Assembly: GCA_024693925.1 (NCBI GenBank)
Contig: JAILKH010000065.1
Span: 1 to 64,000, forward strand
Source of the DNA: Lachnospiraceae bacterium
Lineage (GTDB): Bacteria; Bacillota; Clostridia; Lachnospirales; Lachnospiraceae
Reading direction: 5' to 3'
Length of the DNA: 64,000 nt
The translations under genes were made by a program, and so were the position numbers. Positions 44,394 through 51,955 of the stretch are shown here, piece by piece (within the stretch, counting starts at the first letter, position 1; the number at the start of each line of letters is the position of its first letter). The notes beneath the pieces are model-generated. The model worked only from the letters and a program-made list of their open reading frames with translations. It searched no databases and was not told the DNA's origin.

Positions 44394-45860
44394 ATGAAAC
44401 TTAAGGATTTAATAAAAGATTTTGAGTATTCTCCGGTTAAAGGTGAACTTGATAAAGAAATAAGTGAAATTGTATATGATTCAAGAAAAATATGTAAAGA
44501 TTGTTTGTTTGTCTGTGTGAAGGGGGCAAATTTTGACGGACACACTGCGGCTATGGAAGCATCGCAAAAAGGAGCGGCCGCCCTGATCGTTGAAAAAGAA
44601 GTTATAACCTCCGGTGATATAACTGTCATTAAAGTTGACAGCACCAGATATGCAATGGCTTATATAGCCTCCGCACAATATGATCATCCCTCTAAGAAAT
44701 TAAAGATGATCGGTATAACCGGAACCAAGGGAAAAACCACAACTACATACTTAATAAAATCCATATTGGAGAATTCAGGATATAAGGTTGGTCTTATAGG
44801 GACTATTGAGGTTATCATAGGAGATAAACATATTCCGGCCAAAAACACTACCCCGGAATCTTATGTTCTTCAGGCTTATCTGGATCAAATGGTAAAAGCA
44901 GGAATTGATGCCGTGGTTATGGAAGTTTCTTCACAGGGACTAATGTTGCACAGAACCGCAGCAATTGATTATGATATAGGTATATTTACAAATATTGAAC
45001 CTGATCATATAGGACCTAACGAACATAAAGATTTTGAGCATTATATGTACTGTAAAAGCCTTTTGTTTAAGCAATGCAGAATAGGTATCCTTAATGGAGA
45101 TGACAAACATGTTGACAGTATCTTAAAAGATCATACCTGCAGAATAGAAAAATTCGGTTTGAATGAAGGAGCTGATATAAGAGCTGTAGATATTAAGCTT
45201 ATAAACGGTAAAGGATTTCTCGGAGTTTCTTTCCGGACCGAGGGTTTAATGGAGATTGAAGCAGTATCCGATACTCCCGGAGTATTCAGTGTATATAATT
45301 CCTTATGTGCGATAGCCGTATGCAGACATTTTAATATTGACGAAAAAAGTATAACAAAGGCTTTAAAGGAGGCTAAAGTCAAGGGGCGTATTGAGATGAT
45401 CCCGGTTTCCGATAAATTCACTTTAATGATCGATTATGCCCACAATGCCATGGCTCTTGAGAGTTTATTAAAAACCTTAAAAGAATATTCTCCCAAACGT
45501 CTCATATGTCTCTTCGGATGTGGAGGAAACCGTTCCAAATTAAGAAGATATGATATGGGTGAGGTTTCGGGAAGGCTTTCGGATCTGACGGTTATCACTT
45601 CCGATAATCCTAGGGATGAAGATCCTATGGATATCATTAAAGATATAGAAACCGGAATATCAAAAACTTCCGGAAGGTATATATCCATCCCTGACCGAAA
45701 AGAAGCCATAAGATATGTTATTACCCATGGAGATGCCGGTGATATCATAGTGTTGGCCGGTAAAGGCCATGAGGATTATCAGGAGATTAAGGGAATTAAA
45801 TATCCCATGGATGAAAGAGTTCTGATTAAAGAAATAATGCAGGAAGAGCATTTATCATAA
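44394..45860 (+). CDS. murE: UDP-MurNAc-tripeptide synthetase MurE
   Basis: A 488-residue Mur ligase that adds the third stem-peptide residue to UDP-MurNAc-L-Ala-D-Glu in the cytoplasm. Walker-type ATP loop GTKGKTTTTY at about 108-117, TTPESYVLQ, MEVSSQGL (carbamylated lysine region KSLLFKQ further on) and the DNPR signature at D404-N-P-R407, which marks meso-diaminopimelate specificity, so the wall is probably A1gamma. ATG 44394 is chosen because AAGGGTGG lies 7 bases upstream; a TTG at 44376 would lie before it. It is separated from other wall genes here. Confidence 0.93.
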   Translation: MKLKDLIKDFEYSPVKGELDKEISEIVYDSRKICKDCLFVCVKGANFDGHTAAMEASQKGAAALIVEKEVITSGDITVIKVDSTRYAMAYIASAQYDHPSKKLKMIGITGTKGKTTTTYLIKSILENSGYKVGLIGTIEVIIGDKHIPAKNTTPESYVLQAYLDQMVKAGIDAVVMEVSSQGLMLHRTAAIDYDIGIFTNIEPDHIGPNEHKDFEHYMYCKSLLFKQCRIGILNGDDKHVDSILKDHTCRIEKFGLNEGADIRAVDIKLINGKGFLGVSFRTEGLMEIEAVSDTPGVFSVYNSLCAIAVCRHFNIDEKSITKALKEAKVKGRIEMIPVSDKFTLMIDYAHNAMALESLLKTLKEYSPKRLICLFGCGGNRSKLRRYDMGEVSGRLSDLTVITSDNPRDEDPMDIIKDIETGISKTSGRYISIPDRKEAIRYVITHGDAGDIIVLAGKGHEDYQEIKGIKYPMDERVLIKEIMQEEHLS

Positions 45861-45869
45861 TTTTTATGG

Positions 45870-45912
45870 AAAAGTCATTTAATCATTATTTATGCTTGAT
45901 TAGTGGCTTTTC
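45870..45912 (+). terminator. Terminator of murE overlapping the rpsB promoter
   Basis: AAAAGTCA (45870-45877) pairs with TGGCTTTT (45904-45911) including one G-T, and TAATC (45880-45884) with GATTA (45898-45902), with a small bulge. The 3' arm covers the -35 and spacer of the rpsB promoter. Confidence 0.5.
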
Positions 45913-45924
45913 TTATGTTATATT
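45896..45924 (+). promoter_or_regulatory. Extended -10 promoter of rpsB-tsf
   Basis: TTGATT (45896-45901), 17-base spacer ending TGT, then TATATT (45919-45924). Both the -35 and an extended -10 are good, as expected for a strong ribosomal-protein promoter. Start near 45931. Confidence 0.75.
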
Positions 45925-45938
45925 GATTAAGTTGCAGG

Positions 45939-46053
45939 CAATTATCAATAATGGATAGTTGTAAAATACACGTTTGCGGATTAACGGGATGGTGCCTGAA
46001 GGTAACCCGGTGAGTGAAGCAGACGGAAGATCAACCAAACGGAGGAAAATAAA
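45939..46053 (+). promoter_or_regulatory. Structured rpsB leader RNA (candidate autoregulatory element)
   Basis: A 120-base leader with two foldable parts. Hairpin 1 pairs CAATTATC (45939-45946) with GATAGTTG (45954-45961). Part 2 is nested: CGTTTGC (45971-45977) with GCAGACG (46019-46025), CGGG (45985-45988) with CCCG (46006-46009), and TGCC (45993-45996) with GGTA (46001-46004) closing a TGAA loop. GGAGG for rpsB starts at 46041. Could be a binding site for ribosomal protein S2; I cannot match it to a known riboswitch class. Confidence 0.5.
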
Positions 46054-46821
46054 ATGAGTGTTATTTCAATGAAGCAGTTACTTGAGGCAGGAGTTCATTT
46101 CGGACATCAGACAAGACGTTGGAACCCTAAAATGGCTCCTTATATCTATACCGAGAGAAACGGTATTTATATTATCGACCTTCAGAAATCCGTAGGAATG
46201 GTAGATGATGCCTATAATGCGGTTGTATCCATTGCAGAGCAGGGCGGAACCGTTCTTTTTGTGGGAACCAAGAAGCAGGCTCAGGATGCTGTTAAGACTG
46301 AAGCAGAACGTTGCGGTATGTATTATGTAAACGAGAGATGGCTTGGTGGTATGCTTACCAACTTTAAGACGATCCAGAGCCGCATAAAGAGACTTAAAGA
46401 TATTCAGAGAATGTCGGAAGACGGTACTTTTGATGTATTACCCAAAAAAGAAGTTATTGAGCTGAAAAAAGAATGGGATAAGCTTGAGAAAAATCTTGGC
46501 GGTATTAAAGAAATGACCAGAATTCCGGATGCTATTTTTGTAGTTGATCCCAAAAAAGAAAGGATCTGTGTACAGGAAGCTCACGCACTTGGAATCACTC
46601 TTATAGGTATTGCAGATACTAACTGTGATCCCGAGGAGTTGGATTATGTTATTCCCGGAAATGATGATGCTATCAGAGCGGTTAAATTGATCGTTTCAAA
46701 AATGGCAGATGCAGTTATTGAAGGACATCAGGGAGAAACAAGTGAAGATGAAGCTGCTATGACTGAAGCTGCAGAAGCAGTAGAAGCTACCGATATTGAA
46801 GAAGTTGCAGCAGCAGAATAA
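46054..46821 (+). CDS. rpsB: 30S ribosomal protein S2
   Basis: A 255-residue S2 with the family opening [29 protein letters not shown], then [41 protein letters not shown] and [27 protein letters not shown]. The last 25 residues are an acidic, alanine-rich extension ([20 protein letters not shown]). Followed after 41 bases by tsf, the standard pair. Ribosome site GGAGG 8 bases before ATG. Confidence 0.98.
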   Translation: MSVISMKQLLEAGVHFGHQTRRWNPKMAPYIYTERNGIYIIDLQKSVGMVDDAYNAVVSIAEQGGTVLFVGTKKQAQDAVKTEAERCGMYYVNERWLGGMLTNFKTIQSRIKRLKDIQRMSEDGTFDVLPKKEVIELKKEWDKLEKNLGGIKEMTRIPDAIFVVDPKKERICVQEAHALGITLIGIADTNCDPEELDYVIPGNDDAIRAVKLIVSKMADAVIEGHQGETSEDEAAMTEAAEAVEATDIEEVAAAE

Positions 46822-46862
46822 ACCTTGTATTTGAAAATCAAGACAGTATAAAGGAGAAAGCT

Positions 46863-47951
46863 ATGGCTAATATAACAGCAGCAATGGTCAAAGAATTAAG
46901 AGAAATGACCGGCGCAGGAATGATGGATTGTAAGAAGGCTCTTAACGAAACAGATGGAAATATGGATGAAGCGGTTGAATTCCTGAGAAAAAGCGGTGCC
47001 GCAAAAATGGAAAAGAAGCAAAGCAGGATTGCCGCAGAAGGTATTTGCCGTATATCCTGTGATGGTAAAAAAGCAGTGGTTGTTGAAGTTAATTCAGAGA
47101 CTGACTTCGTAGCTAAAAATGAAGTATTTCAGGAGTTTGTACAGAAGGTTGCGGATACTGCCTTTAAATCCGGCCTTAATGGCGGAATAAACGGTGAAGA
47201 AGTTGAAGAACTTCTTAATAAGGATGGTCTTAACGAACTTCTTGTTGAGAAGACCGCCAAGATCGGTGAAAAACTTTCGGTAAGACGTTTTATCAATATA
47301 GAAGATGACTGTGTTGCTACCTATATTCATGGTGGCGGAAGGATTGGTGTTATTGTTGCCGGTAACGGTGCAAATGATGATGCTGCAAAGGAAGCTTTAA
47401 CAAATCTTGCTATGCAGATAGCGGCTATGTCTCCGGAATATATCAGTCGTGATGTGATCCCTGCTGAAGAGATCGCCAAGATGAAAGAGATAACTATTGA
47501 TTCTGCTCTTAATGATCCTGCATCACTTCCCAAGCCGATACTTAACAAATTAATCGATAAGGCTGTTTCGGAAAAGTTATGGAGTGAAGAAGATATTGCA
47601 ATTTACGAAGAAAAGAAGAGTAATATGAATTTCTTATTCAATTTCCTTTCAAATGAGGCAACCGCTACTTTGGCTTCATTGGCAATGGAAGGAAAAGATG
47701 GTTTTGTTACCGATAAGATATTCAACGGACTGGTAGAAGGACGTATTTCTAAGCATATTAAAGATATCAGTCTTCTGGATCAGGTTTATGTTAAAGCTGA
47801 AGACGGAAAACAATCGGTTGCAAAATATCTTGAATCAGTAAATAAAGGATTGGTTATTTCCAAATTCGTTCGTTTTGAAGTCGGTGAAGGAATGGAAAAG
47901 AAAAATGAAGATTTTGCGGCTGAAGTTGCCGCTCAAATGTCCGGTAAATAA
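46863..47951 (+). CDS. tsf: Translation elongation factor Ts with an internal insertion
   Basis: A 362-residue EF-Ts, the nucleotide exchange factor for EF-Tu. Normal features are VKELREMTGAGMMDCKKALNETDGNMDEAVEFLR (UBA-like N-domain), SETDFVAKN and IGVIVAGNG of the core. It is longer than the roughly 290-310 residues usual for Gram-positive EF-Ts: about 50-60 extra residues lie between the EEIAKMKEITIDSAL part and FNGLVEGRISKHIKDISLLDQ, roughly residues 218-280, in place of the usual short link. RBS AAAGGAG, spacing about 6. A clear terminator follows. Confidence 0.97.
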   Translation: MANITAAMVKELREMTGAGMMDCKKALNETDGNMDEAVEFLRKSGAAKMEKKQSRIAAEGICRISCDGKKAVVVEVNSETDFVAKNEVFQEFVQKVADTAFKSGLNGGINGEEVEELLNKDGLNELLVEKTAKIGEKLSVRRFINIEDDCVATYIHGGGRIGVIVAGNGANDDAAKEALTNLAMQIAAMSPEYISRDVIPAEEIAKMKEITIDSALNDPASLPKPILNKLIDKAVSEKLWSEEDIAIYEEKKSNMNFLFNFLSNEATATLASLAMEGKDGFVTDKIFNGLVEGRISKHIKDISLLDQVYVKAEDGKQSVAKYLESVNKGLVISKFVRFEVGEGMEKKNEDFAAEVAAQMSGK

Positions 47952-47966
47952 AAGCTGTTAAAGAAG

Positions 47967-47997
47967 ACCCTCTGTGTTTTATACACAGAGGGTTTTA
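47967..47997 (+). terminator. Intrinsic terminator of rpsB-tsf
   Basis: ACCCTCTGTGT (47967-47977) pairs with ACACAGAGGGT (47983-47993), loop TTTAT-like, then TTTAT. Strong GC-rich stem with T-run. Confidence 0.88.
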
Positions 47998-48006
47998 TGA
48001 TATAAT
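47998..48006 (+). promoter_or_regulatory. Perfect extended -10 promoter before the GH2 gene
   Basis: TGATATAAT at 47998-48006 is an exact TGn-TATAAT element. The expected start of transcription, about 7 bases after it, coincides with the ATG at 48013. A weak TTTATA lies 17 bases upstream at 47978. See the finding on a leaderless message. Confidence 0.5.
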
Positions 48007-48012
48007 AACCAA

Positions 48013-50016
48013 ATGATAGATATATATGATGCGCTATGGGCGCCAAGGCTCATTGTACAGGAAGCCCTTAATACAATTAAAAATCTGTTTAAAAAAAAGA
48101 ATCTGTCAGTAAATGTTCTTCCCATGATAAAACATAAAGAAGAGCATTTATATCCGCGGCCAAAATTAAGAAGAATCTCTTATAAGTCCCTTAACGGGGT
48201 TTGGGATTTTGCTCCTTATTTAAGTTATGATGACACTTATGAACCGGTGTTAAATAATGATCCCTTCAAATTCAAAATAAATGTTCCCTTTCCTGTTGAA
48301 GCCCTTTTATCCGGGGTTTGTGGTGATAAGTACACAGAATTTGCATATCGGAAAATATTTGAATTAAAGGATTTATTATCCTCTGATGATCATTTGCTTT
48401 ATGAAAACCGTCTTATAATACATTTTGGAGCAGTCGATCAAAGCTGTCGAATCTATATAAATAATAATTATATAGGTGAACATGAAGGGGGGTATCTGCC
48501 TTTTTATTTTGATATTACAGATTATATCCATAAGGATTCTGCAAATGAAATTATTGTCAAGGTGAAAGATGATCTTAATAAAAAATATCCTTACGGTAAA
48601 CAGTCCGATACGCCAAAGGGCATGTGGTATACTCAGGTTTCGGGGATATGGCAGAGTGTATGGATGGAATGGGTTCCCAAAACACATATAAACAGTATTA
48701 TTTGCTCTTTGGATACATCTGATGAAATAGAAATAACTTCCAAGGCTTATTCCGATAATAAGGATATTGGTCATTTAAGCAGCAATAATAATAGTATTAA
48801 GATTGAGGTTAAGGGGACAGGCGTAAGATATAAGCTTACTATTTATGAACCTCATATGGAAAATGAGAGATATCCGGCTGATCTTCCCTATGTTCTTATA
48901 AAACAGGATAACAGAAAAGCTTTAAAAATATTAAGAGAAGTATGGGTTGAAAACGGTACCTGTTATATTAAGCTTTCCTCCATTAAATTATGGTCTCAGA
49001 GCCATCCTTATATATACAGAATAAAGCTTGAAACCGAGGATGGATCGGATGTGATCGAATCCTATTTTACTTTAAGAAAAATTTCCATAAACAGGATAAA
49101 TGAACAGTTAAAGATATGTCTTAATGATGAGCCGGTATTTTTTCACGGAATCCTTGATCAGGGATATTTCAGTGATGGTTTATATACTCCGGTAAGTGAC
49201 CGTTATTTTGAAGATGATATAAGAAATATTAAAGAACTGGGATTTAATGTTATCAGAAAACATATTAAGGTTGAAATACCTGCATTTTATTATGATTGTG
49301 ATCGTCTGGGGATCATGGTCTTTCAGGACATGGTGAATAACGGTGATTATTCTTTTATACGGGATACTTTGTTGCCGACTTTTGTCGGACAATGGAAAAA
49401 AGACAGTTCATTAAAAATCCCGGAGGAGGTTAAGAATTTTTATATAAATCATTGTATAGATACGATCAATCATTTAAAAGGTTATGGATGTATAATATAT
49501 TATACCGTTTTTAATGAAGGCTGGGGACAATTTGATAGTGAAAAGCTGGTGAAGATATTTAGAGAAATCGATGGATCAAAAATATATGACGGTGCTTCGG
49601 GTTGGTTTAAACAAAAGGAAGGTATGATTGATTCCGATCATTTTTATTATCATAAAATAAAACCTCATAAATGGTCAAAACCTGTTATCATATCTGAATG
49701 CGGAGGATATGTGTACAGGATAAAAGAGCACAGTTATTGTCCGGACAGATATTATGGTTACGGAGATACAGCATCATTGGAAGGTTTTACCAAGAGAATA
49801 TCAGAGCTATATGAAGAAGAGGTCATTCCCAATATTAAAAACGGAATATGCGGAACGGTTTACACACAAATATGTGATGTAGAATATGAAATTAACGGAT
49901 TGTATACATATGATCGTGAAATATGTAAAGTTGATAAGAAAAAAATGAAAGAAATATCGGAAATGATCAACAGGGAATTTTTATGTGTAATTAAAGAAAA
50001 CGGTATTAAGGTTTGA
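48013..50016 (+). CDS. Glycoside hydrolase family 2 protein
   Basis: A 667-residue GH2 enzyme (beta-galactosidase/glucuronidase/mannosidase clan). The sugar-binding domain starts around residue 49 (YPRPKLRRISYKSLNGVWDF), with LIIHFGAVDQSCRIYINN, EHEGGYLPFYFDIT and KGMWYTQVSGIWQSVWMEWV. The TIM barrel holds the acid/base in YTVFNEGWGQFD (N501-E502) and the likely nucleophile in VIISECGGY (E562). No signal peptide, so it acts inside the cell. Specificity cannot be read. The start is uncertain: ATG 48013 has no ribosome site; ATG 48124 (Met38), which would match the usual family start better, has none either. Confidence 0.9.
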   Translation: MIDIYDALWAPRLIVQEALNTIKNLFKKKNLSVNVLPMIKHKEEHLYPRPKLRRISYKSLNGVWDFAPYLSYDDTYEPVLNNDPFKFKINVPFPVEALLSGVCGDKYTEFAYRKIFELKDLLSSDDHLLYENRLIIHFGAVDQSCRIYINNNYIGEHEGGYLPFYFDITDYIHKDSANEIIVKVKDDLNKKYPYGKQSDTPKGMWYTQVSGIWQSVWMEWVPKTHINSIICSLDTSDEIEITSKAYSDNKDIGHLSSNNNSIKIEVKGTGVRYKLTIYEPHMENERYPADLPYVLIKQDNRKALKILREVWVENGTCYIKLSSIKLWSQSHPYIYRIKLETEDGSDVIESYFTLRKISINRINEQLKICLNDEPVFFHGILDQGYFSDGLYTPVSDRYFEDDIRNIKELGFNVIRKHIKVEIPAFYYDCDRLGIMVFQDMVNNGDYSFIRDTLLPTFVGQWKKDSSLKIPEEVKNFYINHCIDTINHLKGYGCIIYYTVFNEGWGQFDSEKLVKIFREIDGSKIYDGASGWFKQKEGMIDSDHFYYHKIKPHKWSKPVIISECGGYVYRIKEHSYCPDRYYGYGDTASLEGFTKRISELYEEEVIPNIKNGICGTVYTQICDVEYEINGLYTYDREICKVDKKKMKEISEMINREFLCVIKENGIKV

Positions 50017-50145
50017 TATGTATGATATTATTGATTTTTATTTTTTGTTATGATAAACTTTTAAAGTGTTTGGAAAATCATATGATCATAATTTGAAATG
50101 CTATGGATCATTTAATCTTTTCGGTAGTTAAGAGAGAAACTGACA

Positions 50146-50259
50146 ATGTGTGATAACTCAATAATGATAAGTTCATACATATATCTTTGCCTGTTTACAT
50201 ATGCAGGCTTTTTTGCGTATTATTATTATTTCATAAATAAACTTAAATATATTGTTTAA
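50146..50259 (+). CDS. Candidate Tyr/Phe-rich attenuation leader peptide (pheL-like)
   Basis: A 37-codon frame, ATG 50146 to TAA 50257-50259, with an AGAGAG-like site 9 bases upstream and a second in-frame ATG at 50164. Eight Tyr and four Phe codons make up 12 of 37, including YAGFFAYYYYF at codons 19-29 (50200-50232). The stop codon touches the 5' arm of the antiterminator. It lies upstream of genes for Phe and Tyr synthesis, as a classical attenuator leader would. AT-rich DNA can give such codons by chance, so the call is tentative. Confidence 0.5.
   Translation: MCDNSIMISSYIYLCLFTYAGFFAYYYYFINKLKYIV
50189..50215 (+). terminator. Small hairpin plus T-run inside the leader frame
   Basis: GCCTG (50189-50193) with CAGGC (50204-50208), 10-base loop, then TTTTTTG. 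Either the terminator of the GH2 gene or the pause hairpin of an attenuator; the T-run also encodes the FF of the leader peptide. Confidence 0.45.
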
Positions 50260-50315
50260 GAATATGCAACCTGTATGGTATTAGAAGGTTCTGTTCTTTA
50301 AGAATAGAACCTTTT
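50258..50315 (+). terminator. Attenuator of the pheA-aroQ-tyrA operon
   Basis: Terminator: AAGGTTCTGTTCT (50285-50297) with AGAATAGAACCTT (50301-50313), 13 bp with one G-T, three-base loop, then TTAAATTTT. Alternative fold: AAGAA (50258-50262) with TTCTT (50294-50298) and AACCT (50268-50272) with AGGTT (50286-50290), which excludes the terminator. A ribosome on the leader stop codon would cover the 5' arm and favour termination. Confidence 0.6.
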
Positions 50316-50340
50316 AAATTTTAAAAGAAAGGATAATTTA

Positions 50341-51435
50341 ATGAAATCTTTAACGGAAGCACGTGAAAAAATAGATGAAATAGATAAACAAATGGCGGAG
50401 TTATTTGTGAAAAGAATGCAATGCTCCAAAGATGTTGCAGAGTATAAAAAAGAAAACGGAATTCCTATACTGGATAGCGGACGGGAAAAGATCGTGCTTG
50501 ACAAAAATGAAGAATATATAAATGATTTTGAGATCAAGCCCTATTATCGTCAATTAATGCAGGATATTATGGATATATCAAAGCAATACCAGCATTCCAT
50601 ACTGGAAAGATCACGGATAGCGTACTCCGGTATAGAAGGAGCCTTTGCGCATATTGCAGCTTTGAAATTATTTCCGGATGCTGAACATATTTCCTGTCGC
50701 AATTTCAAAAGTGCTTATAACTCTGTAGAGAACGGAAAATGTGATGTTGCAGTCCTGCCCATAGAAAACAGTAATGCCGGTGAAGTGGGTGCGGTTATGG
50801 ATTTAATGTATGAGGGTAATCTGTTTATTAACGGCATATATCCGCTTCGTATATCACAAAACCTTTTGGGGGTGGAAGGAAGCAGCATTCAAAGTATTAA
50901 AAAGGTTATAAGTCATTCACAGGCCATTGAACAGTGTACGGAATATATAGAAAGACATAATATTGAGGTGATCCAGTCAACCAATACCGCAGTTGCGGCC
51001 AAACAGGTTGCTATGCTTAATGATATCAGTATTGCTGCCATTGCAAGTAAAGAAACGGCCGAATTGTATAATTTAAAACTTCTGGATCACGATATTAATG
51101 AGGATTTAAATAACACAACCCGGTTTGCGGTTTTATCCAGAAAACGGGAAGATATAATTAATTCCAGTGAAGGAAATACCGTAATCCTTATGTTTTCGGT
51201 AAAAAATGAAGCCGGAATGCTTGCTAAAGCAATAGGAGTTATAGGTAAACATGGGTTTTCAATGAATTCCCTGCGTTCAAGACCACTTAAATCCTTATCC
51301 TGGCAATATTATTTTTATACGGAAATTGCAGGTTTGCATGGTTCTTCCGGTATTAATGATATGATCAAAGAAATGTCATTATACTGTGAAGCATTGAAAA
51401 TTCTGGGGGCTTCAAAAGATAATAAAATTCTATAA
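50341..51435 (+). CDS. pheA: Bifunctional chorismate mutase / prephenate dehydratase
   Basis: A 364-residue P-protein for phenylalanine synthesis. Chorismate mutase (AroQ type, about 1-88: REKIDEIDKQMAELFVKRMQ, VAEYKKENGIPILDSGRE), prephenate dehydratase (about 90-270: IAYSGIEGAFAHIAA, VLPIENSNAGEV, ISHSQAIEQC, and the catalytic TTRF at 259-262) and an ACT domain at the end (LMFSVKNEAGMLAKAIGVIGKHGFSMNSLRSRP) for feedback control by Phe. RBS GAAAGGA 8 bases before ATG. First gene of a pheA-aroQ-tyrA unit. Confidence 0.95.
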   Translation: MKSLTEAREKIDEIDKQMAELFVKRMQCSKDVAEYKKENGIPILDSGREKIVLDKNEEYINDFEIKPYYRQLMQDIMDISKQYQHSILERSRIAYSGIEGAFAHIAALKLFPDAEHISCRNFKSAYNSVENGKCDVAVLPIENSNAGEVGAVMDLMYEGNLFINGIYPLRISQNLLGVEGSSIQSIKKVISHSQAIEQCTEYIERHNIEVIQSTNTAVAAKQVAMLNDISIAAIASKETAELYNLKLLDHDINEDLNNTTRFAVLSRKREDIINSSEGNTVILMFSVKNEAGMLAKAIGVIGKHGFSMNSLRSRPLKSLSWQYYFYTEIAGLHGSSGINDMIKEMSLYCEALKILGASKDNKIL

Positions 51436-51436
51436 A

Positions 51437-51475
51437 GGAGGAACAGCCTCCACTCCCGCGACCGGGGATCGGTGG
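51437..51475 (+). promoter_or_regulatory. GC-rich tandem hairpins covering a Shine-Dalgarno site
   Basis: Directly after the pheA stop, GGAGG (51437-51441) can pair with CCTCC (51447-51451), hiding a perfect ribosome site. A second fold pairs CCAC (51450-51453) with GTGG (51472-51475) and TCCC (51454-51457) with GGGA (51465-51468). The composition is far richer in G+C than the surroundings. Probably controls aroQ translation. Confidence 0.5.
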
Positions 51476-51486
51476 CTGAAAAAATT

Positions 51487-51924
51487 ATGAGAATTAAAGT
51501 AATAAACGGTCCAAACTTAAATCTGCTGGGTATCAGAGAACCTGATATATACGGAAAAGTAACTTATAAAGATCTTGTTGAACAAATAAAAAAATACGGC
51601 GAAGATCATAATATTGATATTGAAGTGCTTCAAAGCAATCATGAGGGTGACCTGGTGGATATGATACAGGAATGTTTATATAATACTGATGGTATAGTAA
51701 TTAATCCCGGAGCATATACACATACAAGTATTGCACTTCTTGATGCTTTAAAAGCTGTAAATATACCCGCGATAGAAGTTCATATATCCGAGGTTGATAA
51801 GAGGGAGAATTTCAGGCAGATAAGCTACATAAGAAAGGCTTGTACAGAAACAATAAGCGGACATGGTATTAACGGATATATGGAAGCTATAGAACATCTT
51901 AATGATCATATAAACAAATTATAA
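51487..51924 (+). CDS. aroQ: Type II 3-dehydroquinate dehydratase
   Basis: A 145-residue dodecameric-type dehydroquinase of the shikimate pathway. All family marks are present: IKVINGPNLNLLGIREPDIYG (catalytic Tyr), QSNHEGDLVD, INPGAYTHTSIALLDAL and EVHISEVDKRENFRQ. I start at ATG 51487 because MRIKVINGPNLNLLG is the normal family opening; a GTG at 51472 would add five residues and lies within the hairpin. The perfect AGGAGG after the pheA stop is 45 bases away, so how the ribosome loads is unclear. Confidence 0.92.
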   Translation: MRIKVINGPNLNLLGIREPDIYGKVTYKDLVEQIKKYGEDHNIDIEVLQSNHEGDLVDMIQECLYNTDGIVINPGAYTHTSIALLDALKAVNIPAIEVHISEVDKRENFRQISYIRKACTETISGHGINGYMEAIEHLNDHINKL

Positions 51925-51955
51925 AATATCTTTTTGCAGGTTTAGGAGTAATAAT

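Larger units (their letters stand above)
50017..50340 (+). other. 324-base leader region of the pheA operon
   Basis: No large gene. In order it holds a possible promoter, TTGATT (50031-50036), 17 bases, TAAACT (50054-50059); a perfect 10-base palindrome TATGATCATA (50081-50090); a short aromatic-rich reading frame (50146-50259); a small hairpin (50189-50208) followed by six T; an antiterminator/terminator pair (50258-50315); and the pheA ribosome site AAAGGA. These parts are listed separately. Confidence 0.6.

Noticed and set aside
48013..50016. GH2 gene as part of a polysaccharide utilisation locus
   Set aside because: No transporter, regulator or second glycosidase is adjacent.
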